Origin: Rodentolepis nana
Taxonomy: Eukaryota > Platyhelminthes > Cestoda > Cyclophyllidea > Hymenolepididae
Assembly: GCA_900617975.1 (NCBI GenBank)
Contig: UZAE01012747.1
Span: 1-32,586, forward strand
Direction of reading: 5' to 3'
DNA length: 32,586 nt
Below the pieces are notes generated by a model, which saw only the letters and a list, made by a program, of their open reading frames with translations, was not told where the DNA came from and did no database searches. A program made the position numbers and the translations under genes. Position 1 is the stretch's first letter; every line of letters starts with the position of its first letter. Shown in pieces: positions 1 to 9,870 of this stretch.

Positions 1-160
1 TTGTGTTTGTCTCTTACATCTTTGAAACACTCTTCTGTTCCCCCCCCCTGTCGACTTTTTCAATTTGATGTTTCATCCCCTCTGTGAAGCCTGAAGTCAA
101 CTAAAAGGCTAATGATAATCATCAAGATGCCTGCCATTTGATATAAATAAATAAATATAT
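1..160 (+). mobile_element. RPT-1 copy 1, 3' part, cut by window edge
   Basis: This is the 3' half of the interspersed RPT-1 repeat. It starts in the pyrimidine-rich module (TCTTTGAAACACTC), passes through CTGTGAAGCCTGAAGTCAAC, and ends in a TAAATAAATAAA tail. The 5' half lies outside the window. The same modules recur in the same order in every other RPT-1 copy listed here. Confidence 0.9.
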
Positions 161-837
161 ATATTTTACATCGTTTCCATATATGTACTAGCCAATCTCA
201 TAAACAAAGTGAATTAATAGGAGTAAACTTGGGGTCTATTTCAATTTAGATTGAAAATTTTATTGGCGAATTCTACTATTTACGGTAAGTTTAATTAAAA
301 TTGGGTTTAATTTCATGTTTCATCTGTAATCTTAATTGATTTGGATTAGAAATGTACACAAGCACAATAACCAGACATTTAGAGCAAAATAAATGTGAAT
401 ACCATAGTGATAAAAAAACGAAATTCAGCAATTTTTTAAATAAACTAATAAAATTTTAAGGTATAAATTTAGCTGGAAATATATTGAAACTTACCATAAC
501 ATCTTTTTATCTAAACTAATAAAATCAAAGATTATAGATACAGAGCATATTTAAATTTGAATTCATTCATTAATTTAATATTCTCAACATACAATGCAAG
601 TTTGGTCAGTTAAAATTCTATTCGCAGAATTTGTTTAAACTTTTAGATTGATTTATATCTATATAATCACACCTTTGCGAAGGTCACATCTCTGGATTGC
701 GGCCTGTTTGGTTGTGAGTTTTCATGATTTGAAGACTTTCTAATGATACGTACAGTTTAATGCAAACTTTCTTAAAAAATCTTCACTCTTCCATGTAATT
801 TTTCGAGTGTTTTTATTAAAATATTTATAGTTTTCAG
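161..837. other. AT-rich region upstream of the first visible GOT2 exon
   Basis: No coding segment could be supported here. A mitochondrial aminotransferase needs an upstream exon for its targeting peptide, so this stretch is probably an intron, or intron plus promoter. Donor-like sequences occur (GTAAGT at 285-290, GTGAGT near 714), but no ATG-led reading frame with leader-peptide character reaches them. The stretch ends in a pyrimidine/AT tract and the acceptor TTTTCAG at 831-837. Confidence 0.5.
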
Positions 838-852
838 TCGTTCATCAAAACT

Positions 853-2217
853 ATGTGGTCACATGTTGAAATGGGCCCCCCTGATGCCATCCTTGGGATC
901 ACGGAGGCATTTAAACGCGATACTAACCCAAACAAAATAAATCTTGGTGTTGGTGCTTATCGAGACGATAATTGCAAGCCTTGGGTTCTTCCTTCTGTTC
1001 GAGAGGCTGAGGAACGCATCGCTAGCCGTCATATGGATCACGAATACCTTCCAATTGTTGGTTTGACGTCTTTCAGCGATGCTGCCATTAAATTCGCATT
1101 GGGGGAGAATTCTCCTGTCCTTAAGGAAGGAAGAGTAAATTCCTGATAATGTTTAGCAATTTACCTCAATGTCAACATGATATGACAATTGCTTATTTAA
1201 CGCTTTAGAATGCTACTGCTCAATGTCTATCGGGAACTGGCTCCTTACGAACAGGGGCTGAATTTTTGGGTCGTTTTAACATGATCAAAGAAGTTTGGTT
1301 TCCGAAACCAACGTGGCCAAACCATTTTGCCATCTTTAAAAACAGTGGGTTTTCCACTGTCAACTTCTATCGTTACTATGATCCAAATACCTGTGGTTTG
1401 GATGAGACTGGTTGGTTAGAGGATATTGGAAAGATCCCTGAGGGATCTGTCATTCTTCTCCATGCTTGTGCCCATAATCCAACTGGTGTTGACCCTACTC
1501 AAGAACAATGGAAGAAAGCTGGCAAAATTATCAAGGAACGTGGATTGATCCCCTTCTTCGACATGGCCTATCAGGGCTTTGCTTCAGGGGATCCTGATAA
1601 AGATGCCTGGGCTGTCAGGCACTTTGCTCACGAACTACGAACCAAGACTCTTTTATTGGCTCAAAGCTTTGCTAAAAATATGGGCTTATACGGAGAACGT
1701 TGTGGTGCCTTCACGTTAATCTGCGACTCCAAAGAGGAGGCCGCAAGATGTTTGTCTCAAATCAAGATTATTATTCGCCCACTGGTTAGTAACCCTCCTC
1801 TCTATGGTGCAAGAATTGCTAGTGAGATCTTGAATGATCCTCAACTAAAAGCAAAATGGTAAATCTTGGTTGTGCCCTTTTACCTAATCCTTTCCTTACA
1901 GGCTGGAGGATGTAAAAACTATGGCGAACAGAATCATCGGCATGAGAAAATCTTTAAAACAAGAGCTAGTCAAAGCTGGTTCTTTACGTAACTGGGATCA
2001 CATTACAGATCAAATTGGGATGTTCTGTTTTACTGGACTTAATTCTGAACAGGCAAGTCTATCGGCTCTCCTGTTTATGTTACGCTCGTTTTAGGTTGAA
2101 AAAATGACAAAGAACTTCTCAATCTATCTCACAAAAGATGGAAGAATTAGTGTAGCTGGAGTGACAACGAAAAACGTTGAATATTTGGCCAAAGCTATGC
2201 ATGAAGTTACAAAGTAA
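853..2217 (+). CDS. GOT2: Aspartate aminotransferase, mitochondrial type (4 visible exons)
   Basis: PLP-dependent transaminase that interconverts aspartate + 2-oxoglutarate and oxaloacetate + glutamate, part of the malate-aspartate shuttle. Exons: 838(ATG 853)-1134, 1209-1858, 1902-2052, 2095-2217; joined they give 401 aa from ATG853, the length of the mature mammalian mitochondrial enzyme. The N-terminus [10 protein letters not shown] matches the mature mitochondrial form. Visible catalytic motifs: [14 protein letters not shown] (about residue 130), HNPTG (about 184), FDMAYQGF (Asp about 212, Tyr about 215), [12 protein letters not shown] with the Schiff-base lysine near residue 250, and GRISVAG near the C-terminus. 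Introns are 74, 43 and 42 nt. The last one starts with GC (GAACAG/GCAAGT), and reading frame and homology force that boundary. No targeting peptide is visible, so an upstream exon is expected; ATG853 is only the first in-frame Met of this exon. No canonical AATAAA was seen just downstream. Confidence 0.95.
2053..2094 (+). other. GC-AG intron 3 of GOT2
   Basis: This 42-nt intron begins GCAAGT and ends TTTTAG. Splicing joins ...LNSEQ to [11 protein letters not shown] without a frameshift and matches the family alignment. The only nearby GT (in AAGTCT) would add 4 nt and break the frame. Confidence 0.85.
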
Positions 2218-2737
2218 CTGATGGGGGACAATTTTCATATTAACAACAATCGCTCTATTCTGTCTAATATTTCCTCTGCTTTATTTCTGGTTTTATCCAT
2301 TTTAATAACCCAGGCTAAATTATAATGAAATTTCTAATTATTTACTGAAGTGTTCTTATTACTCTATGTGCCAGGTGTGAAGCTTACGAGTTTCTCTCGA
2401 CTGAAATGCAAATACCCTATCAGTCGTCCCAGAACCTTAGAGATGTTGTCCAGGTCACGTTGTTATTTTGCCCTTTTGTACTTTTTGCCCTATTTCGGTC
2501 CACAAATTTAGTTTCAACATTTCAGTCATAGGGTCTTTGAGAAATAAGATCGGAAGTGCTTCAGTCTCATTTAACCACAAGTTGCTCTATTTTATGAGGT
2601 CAGATGGATGCCCAGGTTTTATGAGACCATTGGGTTTTGGTAACCAATATCTCAAGTCTCCTCATTATGATTTTTTCAATGTGAAAGAGCTTGAATTTTC
2701 GACTGAATACCAGAAAATGTTATTATTTTGACGTTTT
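2218..2737. other. GOT2 3' flank
   Basis: This contains the 3' UTR and downstream DNA. I see no coding homology, no RNA gene and no canonical polyadenylation hexamer. The open frame at 2468-2731 has no recognisable protein character. Confidence 0.5.
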
Positions 2738-2751
2738 ATACCATGTACTTA

Positions 2752-3072
2752 TTTATTTCAAATGGCGGGCTTTATGATACTTATCATTTGCGCGTTAGCT
2801 GACTTCGGGCTTCATAGAGTGAAGGAGGAATATCAAAGTGAGAAAAAGTGGAGAGGGGGGACAGAAGAGTGATTCAAAGATGTAAAAGAGACAGATGGAC
2901 ACAAAAGCAGAGAAAAAGTAGGATAAGTATGGTGGAAGTGATCGAATAAGACATACAATGGGGTCATGGTAGTTTGAACTGAGAAGTCGACTGCCGGTTT
3001 ATAGACTTTTTTGCCGTATGAGAATACGTTGCCCAGGATGCACCACGTGGAGGTAATTCTATCGCACACCCC
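2752..3072 (-). mobile_element. RPT-1 copy 2, complete, with target-site duplication
   Basis: Full-length RPT-1 in reverse orientation: the tail (TTTATTT on the plus strand) is at the left and the head (GGAGGTAATTCTATCGCACA) at the right. It is flanked by ATACCATGTACTTA (2738-2751) and ATACCATATACTTA (3073-3086), a 14-bp target-site duplication with one mismatch. This marks an insertion, consistent with retroposition. Confidence 0.9.
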
Positions 3073-3086
3073 ATACCATATACTTA

Positions 3087-3301
3087 GGATGCCCGGCTCC
3101 GTAATCTTTGTTCGATGCTAATCGGCTATGAGTCATTAAGTTTATGGCCGGTAAAACCTGCACTCAAGCCTCTGGCGTGCTTTGAAGCGTTCCCTTCCAT
3201 CTCGTCAGCTGGCACCCGTGCGATTTGCTCGGTTTTAGACGTGTTGTAGCTTGTGTTAAGTCTTCACATAGAAGATAAGAGAAAAAAACACAATTGGTTA
3301 T
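3087..3301. other. Short intergenic stretch, nothing recognised
   Basis: Unique-looking sequence between RPT-1 copy 2 and the 649-bp repeated block. No coding or RNA signal was found. Confidence 0.4.
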
Positions 3302-3950
3302 TTTGTTTACCACTTTTAATACTGTATAGAGTCTTGACCAGCTGATCAGTTGTGTATCTAAAGTGTTGGATTTTATTTAAGGTCAGCTCACCTCACTCGC
3401 ACCGGAGAGTTGATTGAATTTCACATTATTAACAATGAAGAAAAATATGGTGTCATTATTTATTTATTTAACCAAAATTTGGACCAAAACTCTTTGTCCT
3501 TGCTTGTTCATCCATCAACGCTTGAGATAGCCAAATTATGACGCTCACATTTTGAAAGTGAGGAAATGCCTTATCTTAATGCTTGAGATAGCAAGGAAGT
3601 TAGTTGAGAGAACGGAAGTATTTATTTATATCAAATGGCAGGCGTTTTGATAGTTATCATTAGCCCTTTAGATGACATCAGGTTTCATAGAGGAGAAGGA
3701 ATATCAAAATGAAAAAAAAGTCGAGAGGCTGTGGGGACAGAAGAGTGTTTCAAAGATGTAAAAGAGACAGACACAAAGGTATAAAAAGGTAAGATGAGTA
3801 CTGTGAAAGTCTTCGAATATGACATACAGTGGCATCATGGTAGTTTGAAGTCAAAAGTCAACTGCCAGTTAATAGACTTTTTTGCCGTATGAGTGTACGT
3901 TACCCAGGGTGCACCACTTGGGGGTAAGTCTATCGCACATAACATAACAT
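3302..3950. repeat. 649-bp exact duplicate, left copy (ends at N 3951)
   Basis: Read base by base, this block matches 8595-9243 with no differences. It ends immediately before the single N at 3951, and its twin starts immediately after the single N at 8594. It includes RPT-1 copy 3. The simplest reading is an overlap between two neighbouring contigs that was not merged. Confidence 0.9.
3619..3939 (-). mobile_element. RPT-1 copy 3
   Basis: Reverse-oriented RPT-1 with tail TATTTATTTATATCAAATGG at the left and head GGGGGTAAGTCTATCGCACA at the right. All modules are present. No clear target-site duplication was found. Confidence 0.9.
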
Positions 3951-3951
3951 N
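3951..3951. other. Assembly gap (single N)
   Basis: Single unresolved base that marks a contig joint. It lies exactly at the right edge of the 649-bp repeated block. Confidence 0.9.
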
Positions 3952-4160
3952 CTCTTAATCATCAACGCGACTGCATTAGCATATCAAGAACGTGGTTTGG
4001 AGCTCAATTAAGTGCATGAATTTACTCAACTACAAACGCTCAGAAAATTGCAAAAGACCGTTGCTGTGGGACATTTATATCGGCCAGCTCGCTGACAATT
4101 TCCTCAACGGTAACTCGTAGGCACACGAGAGATGTCTTCCTGAGTTCTTACTTTGATGGT

Positions 4161-4524
4161 GGTGTGTGCGATAGACTTACCTCCACGTGGTGCCCCCTGG
4201 GCAACGTATACTCATGCGGCAAAAAAAGTCTATTAACCGGCAGCTGACTTCTCACTTCAAACAACCATCACCCCCACTGTATGTCGTATTCGACCCCTAC
4301 CATTACTCATCTTACCCTTTCTGATCCTTTGTGTCTGTTTCTTTTGCATCTTTGAAACACCCTTCTATTTCCCCTCCTAAATTCTTCTAACTTTGATGTT
4401 CCTCCTCCCCTCTGTGAAGAATTCTTCCTTTGATGTTCCTCCTCCCCTCTGTGAAGCCCGAAGTCAACTAAAGGGCTAATGATAACTATCAAAACGCCTG
4501 CCATTTGTTATAAATAAATAAATA
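4161..4524 (+). mobile_element. RPT-1 copy 4, complete, with exact 11-bp TSD
   Basis: Best reference copy of RPT-1. The head (GGTGTGTGCGATAGACTTAC) starts at 4161 and the TAAATAAATAAATA tail ends at 4524. It is flanked by ACTTTGATGGT at 4150-4160 and again at 4525-4535, an exact 11-bp target-site duplication. Modules in order are: head with CCACGTGG, middle (CCGGCAGTTGACTTCTCACT), CCACTGTATGTCGTATTCGA, a CTTACCCTTTCTGATCCTTTG pyrimidine stretch, CTGTGAAGCCCGAAGTCAAC, tail. A tandem duplication of about 38 bp (4381-4419 and 4420-4456) lies just before the tail. Confidence 0.95.
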
Positions 4525-4535
4525 ACTTTGATGGT

Positions 4536-6287
4536 TCCCCTCCTCTTGAGTCGTCAATAAGTTGTGCTTTTCTCCTCCTTTAAGAAGTTCAATCCAGTCA
4601 GAAATAACTGCTCTATATATAGCGCAGAGGCTCTGTAAACAGAATTCCAATTTAGTCTAGTTAACATCTTAAGTTAGCTCCCATCTCAAAAAGTGCCAAT
4701 TTTAGGGGGTGAAAATTGTTACCTATTTTGAGATTCAACCTGTCATGATCATGACCTTACACAGAATGGTCGGACAGTTGTATGCTATTAGGGAGGCTAT
4801 AAAGACAAGTTTGAACTTGTAAATCTTTGTTCTATTTTAAGTTATGGCAGTTGATTCACCCTCGCATTCAGTGTGGTGTATTAAAGTGGATTCTAATCGG
4901 TCCACATAGGTCTATTCTCCACACTTTCAACTCAACTGTGTTCCTTTTCCCCTTTCTTTCTGTTCGAATCGCTACTTCCCCCCCCCCCCTCCCCTATTCC
5001 TGAGTGCCTATAAACAAGACCCCTACCTCACATGCCTTGTCATAGTTAAATATTCTTCCTTCAAGAACCAAGACTTTGCTCTGCTTTGCAGGTGTTAGTT
5101 GCATTATTAAGATTCCGATGTACAGGAACCTGAAGTAGGTCACGTCAGTAATCGAAGTCAAAGATACTGATTTGGCATTTAAATTGATAGGACGCCTCCA
5201 CACACGCACGTTACCACGGTCAGGTTAGCTCCAATATTAAGGCACATTCCAAAATCCTCTCCTTCTCCTCGCTGTTTTATACGCATTGTCGCATTGTCAG
5301 AACGTTGAATCGATTAATTTCATTCAATCTGAACAAATTTCACTGGTGTCTTCCCTTGTGCATTAAATTATCGATTTCCACGCTCGTGCCTGGGAATCCA
5401 ATTTCTGCTCTGATTATTATATTAATCTCACTCACTTAAAAGATTAACGAAATAGGGAGTAGGGGGGGCTTCTCTTTAATCATCTTTAAACTACTGAGTA
5501 TGTGCGATATTTTTTGGAAAAAAATAGATGTATTGCACAATCTGTTTTAAGTTAGCGAAGGTCCGTGACTCATACGCACGCACTGCACGCACATACCCAT
5601 TCATGCTCATTCTAGGGTTTTTTCCATTTTCGTTTGTGTTTTACGGAAATTTGAGGCATGTCAGTAAAATGCTGCCAAGATGATATGACCTATTCGGAGA
5701 GTACAAATATAATTGCTTAGAGTGCTTGACCATATCGACTCCGGTGCTATTGTATCTTCGATCAACCAGTTGACATTAACCTTGCAATATCGTACATATG
5801 TCCTCTATATGAGAAGCAAGCTTGTCTTAGGCAAGATACTTCAAACTACTTGGCAATCTTTCGAGATTTCACAAATAAGATGTCGATGTTCATAGTTTTT
5901 GTCTCTCACTAATTTTAGTTTAGTTTTGCAAATTCTTTCAAATACTCTGACGGATGTGCACTCCTGAACAGTAATCTAAAAGTCCTAGCGACATTGACAG
6001 GAGATAATAAACGATAAACTTCGAAGCTGTAATCGTTGCTTGTAACCAAATAAGCAAAAGAACAATTTTGCTTTTTTAAATTAACGAACTGGTGTGCAAA
6101 TCCGTGCTATTGTCATAAAACAGTCATTTCTGTTCTGCTTTTTCTTTTCAACTCCTTAGTCCTGACAGAGTGAACTCTGGCATGTGCAATTGCCCTCTGA
6201 ATTGAAGTCAAAAAATTTGCTTCAGATCTTATATGCCATATTTTCAAAGGCCTAGAAAATGATACTTCAGTTGTTTCTCTTTATCTT
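4536..6287. other. Unique intergenic DNA
   Basis: About 1.75 kb without supported genes. It contains a 12-C run at 4978-4989 followed by TCCCC. Small open frames (for example 4994-5209 on the minus strand and 5713-5895 on the plus strand) show no conserved motif or splice-site context. It lies on the suspected misplaced contig. Confidence 0.4.
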
Positions 6288-6598
6288 GGGGTGTGTGGTA
6301 GACTTACCTCCACATGGTGCGCCCTGGACAAGGTATTCTCATACAGCAAAAAAAGTCAATAAACCGGCAGTTGACTTCTGACTTCAAACTACCATGACCC
6401 CACTGTATGTCATATCCGACCACTTTCACAGTACTCACCTTACCTTTTCTCTTCCTTTGTATCCATCCGTCTTTTTTACATCTTTGAAACACTCTTCTCT
6501 TCCCTCTCCCCCTCTCGAATTTTTGTCATTTTGATGTTCCTCCTCCTCCTCCCCTCTGTGAAGCCCGAAGCCAGCTAAATGGCCAATGATCAATCAAT
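6288..6598 (+). mobile_element. RPT-1 copy 5, with altered tail
   Basis: Head to CTGTGAAGCCCGAAGCCAGC is present, but the usual AACTATCAAAACGCCTGCCA section and TAAA tail are replaced by GATCAATCAATCAA. A short TCTTGGG repeat on both sides (about 6281 and 6603) may be a remnant of a target-site duplication. Confidence 0.85.
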
Positions 6599-7478
6599 CA
6601 ACCTCTTGGGAAATGCTGTGTGCAAATACGATTAGCATTTCAAGCAGATCAAAGTGAAATGAAAGTAGTTGGAAAATAAGTCAGAAGAAAGTTAGAGGTC
6701 AAATTCCCTAATTGATCGTCTCCTAAACATTCCAGTGAATGAATTGTTTTCTTTTTTGAGAAGTTGTGTTTAATTAACGTCTCAATGATATGGAACAAAA
6801 GTTGTGAAGTATCTTTGAATTTGCCACTCAGAGGATAATATGGACTCTAAATACAGAACACTTTATCGGGTGGCCAAGATGGAAGAGGTCCTGTGGGTTT
6901 GCAGAATGGCAAATTAATAACTTATTCTAATTTGAAAATAATAAATGCGGAATGTTACCAATAACACCAGGTTGGACATTCACTACAATCACAACCTCTG
7001 TTGAAAGTGTTCGCCATGCGCGTCAATACGCAGTACAGCATGTCTCAGCATGTTTTTGGAAAGTCAAGTTAGTTCATTCAGTGTGATTGCGAATGTTCAT
7101 TTCATTACCGTCTAACGCGGTTTATAGGTCATGATGTCCGCCTGAAATATGTTCTGGTGTGGCACGCGTTTGATAAACGTCTAGTTGATTTCTGTGGGCT
7201 TCTTAGCAGGGTCCAGTGATCATATTGAATATTTCCCTACAAACAAGAACATCTGTCTGTGGATAGTTTGTGGCGAAACCTCCCCTCCCCACCCAGCCTC
7301 CCTCCCTTACCACCGCAAACGATTGACACCCCAAATATAGTTAAACAATGAACGCACTTTATTCGATTGAAATAGGTATTCTATAGGACCGTATTCACAT
7401 TATTCACTTCATTAGCAGGTGTTAACACAACATTGAGTACTACGCAGTCCACACTGAATGATCGCTAACTGTCACGTG
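6599..7478. other. Unique intergenic DNA
   Basis: No gene, RNA or further RPT-1 sequence was recognised. A C-rich stretch near 7280-7315 is low complexity. Confidence 0.4.
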
Positions 7479-7493
7479 ACTCCACGCAATATT

Positions 7494-7796
7494 TATTTAT
7501 ATCAAATGTCATGCGTTTTGATGGTTATCATTAGACCTTTAGTTGACTTCAGGCTTCATAGAGGGGGAGGAACATCAAAGCGAAAAAAGTCGAGAGGGAG
7601 GGGGGAACAGAAGAGTGTTTTAAAGATGTAAAAGAGACAGACACAAAGGTAGAGCGAAAAAGGTGAGGTGAGTACTGTGGAAGTGGTCGAATATGCCATA
7701 CAGTGGGGTCATGGTAGTTTGAAATCAACTGCCGGTTTATAGACTTTTTTGACGTATGAGTGTGCACCACGTGGAGGTAAGTCTATCGCACACCCC
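7494..7796 (-). mobile_element. RPT-1 copy 6, with 15-bp TSD
   Basis: Reverse-oriented copy, with a small internal loss in the head where the CGTTGCCCAGGG segment of other copies is missing. It is flanked by ACTCCACGCAATATT (7479-7493) and ACTCCACGGAATATT (7797-7811), a 15-bp target-site duplication with one mismatch. Confidence 0.9.
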
Positions 7797-7811
7797 ACTC
7801 CACGGAATATT

Positions 7812-8471
7812 ACTTTCAGTATGATACAGGTCACGGAATGTACATTTTTTAACAAGTTTCTTTATAACAGAGCATGAAATGATGATGAAGAAGAAGAAGA
7901 TGATGATGATTATCGTATTGGTGGGCTTTTCTCCGAAATGATGTAAGGCGATGATCGTGTACTTTGGTACAATTTAACAAATATGCACTTGTTTTAAATA
8001 ATTAATAAGATATTATCAATCATTATCCAATACCCACTCGTGAAAGTTGTTTATCCACACTATCATGCATGTGGCCTTCTTAAGCGGTGGGAACAACAGT
8101 CAGGTGTCTGGAGTTTGGGGACTTCACGACAGAGTGGAACCATACGTATCCATTGTATTCGGTTTCGAGATAAAGTTAAAATTACTTATGGGGAATAGAC
8201 AATTTTTGTGTTAACGCACTCCAAATGTGTAAAGTAGTAAGAATCCCATTCGCTGTCTTTTCTCCCCATGACACGAGATGTTACCGATATTACACTCAGC
8301 CAGTCCACTGGGATTTGGCGAAGAAAATTTAAAATGACGATTCAAAGTTCTTATGAACTTCAAGCCCGTCTTTATTTTGTGCAATCGCTTTTCACAATCA
8401 ACCTCCCCCCCCGCTCGAGTGAAAAAAAAGGTGGCTTGGAAAAAAAATCAATCTCTCGAGAGGGGGCTCTG
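7812..8471. other. Unique intergenic DNA with a GAT/GAA microsatellite
   Basis: A GATGATGAAGAAGAAGAAGA-type trinucleotide run occupies about 7881-7910. A C-run lies near 8404. The open frame at 8268-8510 runs into the next RPT-1 copy and has no protein-like features. Confidence 0.5.
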
Positions 8472-8593
8472 CTTTATTTCGAAATTTTACATCGAATGGC
8501 GGCGATTTGATAGTCATCATTAGCCTTTTAGCTGACTTCGAGGCTTCACAGAGGGGAAGAAACATCAAAGTGAAAAAAGTCGAGATGGGGAGG
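8472..8593 (-). mobile_element. RPT-1 copy 7, truncated at the N
   Basis: The tail and CTGACTTCGAGGCTTCACAG modules are present in reverse orientation, then the copy stops at N 8594 in the middle of the pyrimidine-rich module. The contig appears to have ended inside a repeat. Confidence 0.85.
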
Positions 8594-8594
8594 N
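8594..8594. other. Assembly gap (single N)
   Basis: Single unresolved base. The 649-bp block repeated from 3302-3950 starts at the next base. Confidence 0.9.
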
Positions 8595-9243
8595 TTTGTT
8601 TACCACTTTTAATACTGTATAGAGTCTTGACCAGCTGATCAGTTGTGTATCTAAAGTGTTGGATTTTATTTAAGGTCAGCTCACCTCACTCGCACCGGAG
8701 AGTTGATTGAATTTCACATTATTAACAATGAAGAAAAATATGGTGTCATTATTTATTTATTTAACCAAAATTTGGACCAAAACTCTTTGTCCTTGCTTGT
8801 TCATCCATCAACGCTTGAGATAGCCAAATTATGACGCTCACATTTTGAAAGTGAGGAAATGCCTTATCTTAATGCTTGAGATAGCAAGGAAGTTAGTTGA
8901 GAGAACGGAAGTATTTATTTATATCAAATGGCAGGCGTTTTGATAGTTATCATTAGCCCTTTAGATGACATCAGGTTTCATAGAGGAGAAGGAATATCAA
9001 AATGAAAAAAAAGTCGAGAGGCTGTGGGGACAGAAGAGTGTTTCAAAGATGTAAAAGAGACAGACACAAAGGTATAAAAAGGTAAGATGAGTACTGTGAA
9101 AGTCTTCGAATATGACATACAGTGGCATCATGGTAGTTTGAAGTCAAAAGTCAACTGCCAGTTAATAGACTTTTTTGCCGTATGAGTGTACGTTACCCAG
9201 GGTGCACCACTTGGGGGTAAGTCTATCGCACATAACATAACAT
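8595..9243. repeat. 649-bp exact duplicate, right copy
   Basis: Same as 3302-3950 at a constant offset of 5293 bases. It continues past the end of the left copy into unique sequence (TGCATGGATAAG). Confidence 0.9.
8912..9232 (-). mobile_element. RPT-1 copy 8 (same as copy 3)
   Basis: Lies within the 649-bp duplicated block and is identical to copy 3, so it is probably the same genomic copy counted twice. Confidence 0.85.
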
Positions 9244-9870
9244 TGCATGGATAAGTTAAGAGTAAAATACTGCTGCATTATTAACAGATCTCAAGTACTA
9301 AGCCTAGAGGGCTTGACGTCATGTCTAGCACACAATGCTCTCATGGCTGAACAAGCAAATCTCATGTCCACCCAGACAAGCTCGAAGGTGGGGTCATGTC
9401 ACTTGCCGCGTAAGGAACAAGGGAGGTTGTGAGTGTGGAGACCGCTCAGTCAGCCACCAAATCAATAGTACCAACATGGTTTAACAAAGCCTTCATTGTA
9501 TTTTAATGACTAAGCAACACAAATCCCAAATAAATGTGCTCCACGTTACTCGTATGTTTCCTTTATAGCTTAGATAATCAAGGGAGTCTTTCCAAACTAG
9601 GAGCCAAGATTTATTAGCGTAGCAACCAGATTCGGTCATACTTTGCAAGTTATTTATTCTTAATATATCCTAAAATTTGAAAACATGTGAAAATTCAAAA
9701 ACTTGCAGGTTTGTTTCCCTGCTTAAATTAGGAGAAAGGCGTGCTTTTAAGGCAGTTATATATTATCATTGATCTCCGTGATGTGTGCCTGTTATGGAGG
9801 CAAATCAGGCCACATGATACTAGCCTCTCTGCTTTTAAGAATTAATAAATTCCCCAATTATGATGAGGGT
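9244..9870 (+). repeat. Diverged repeat family RPT-2, copy A
   Basis: Several segments are shared with 13640-15110. CATGGTTTAACAAAGCCTTC (from 9475) is the inverse of 14906-14940. 9342-9402 (AAATCTCATGTCCACCCAGA) is the inverse of about 15016-15071, with matching spacing. TATGTTTCCTTTATAGCT (about 9552) has a direct counterpart near 13864. AAAACTTGCAGGTTTGT (about 9698) has a direct counterpart near 14558. No protein was found. Confidence 0.5.

Noticed and set aside
2833..3069. Minus-strand open frame MCDRITSTW... and similar frames in other RPT-1 copies
   Set aside because: Translation of the RPT-1 head. It is interrupted by stops or frameshifts in most copies, so it is not a conserved coding region.
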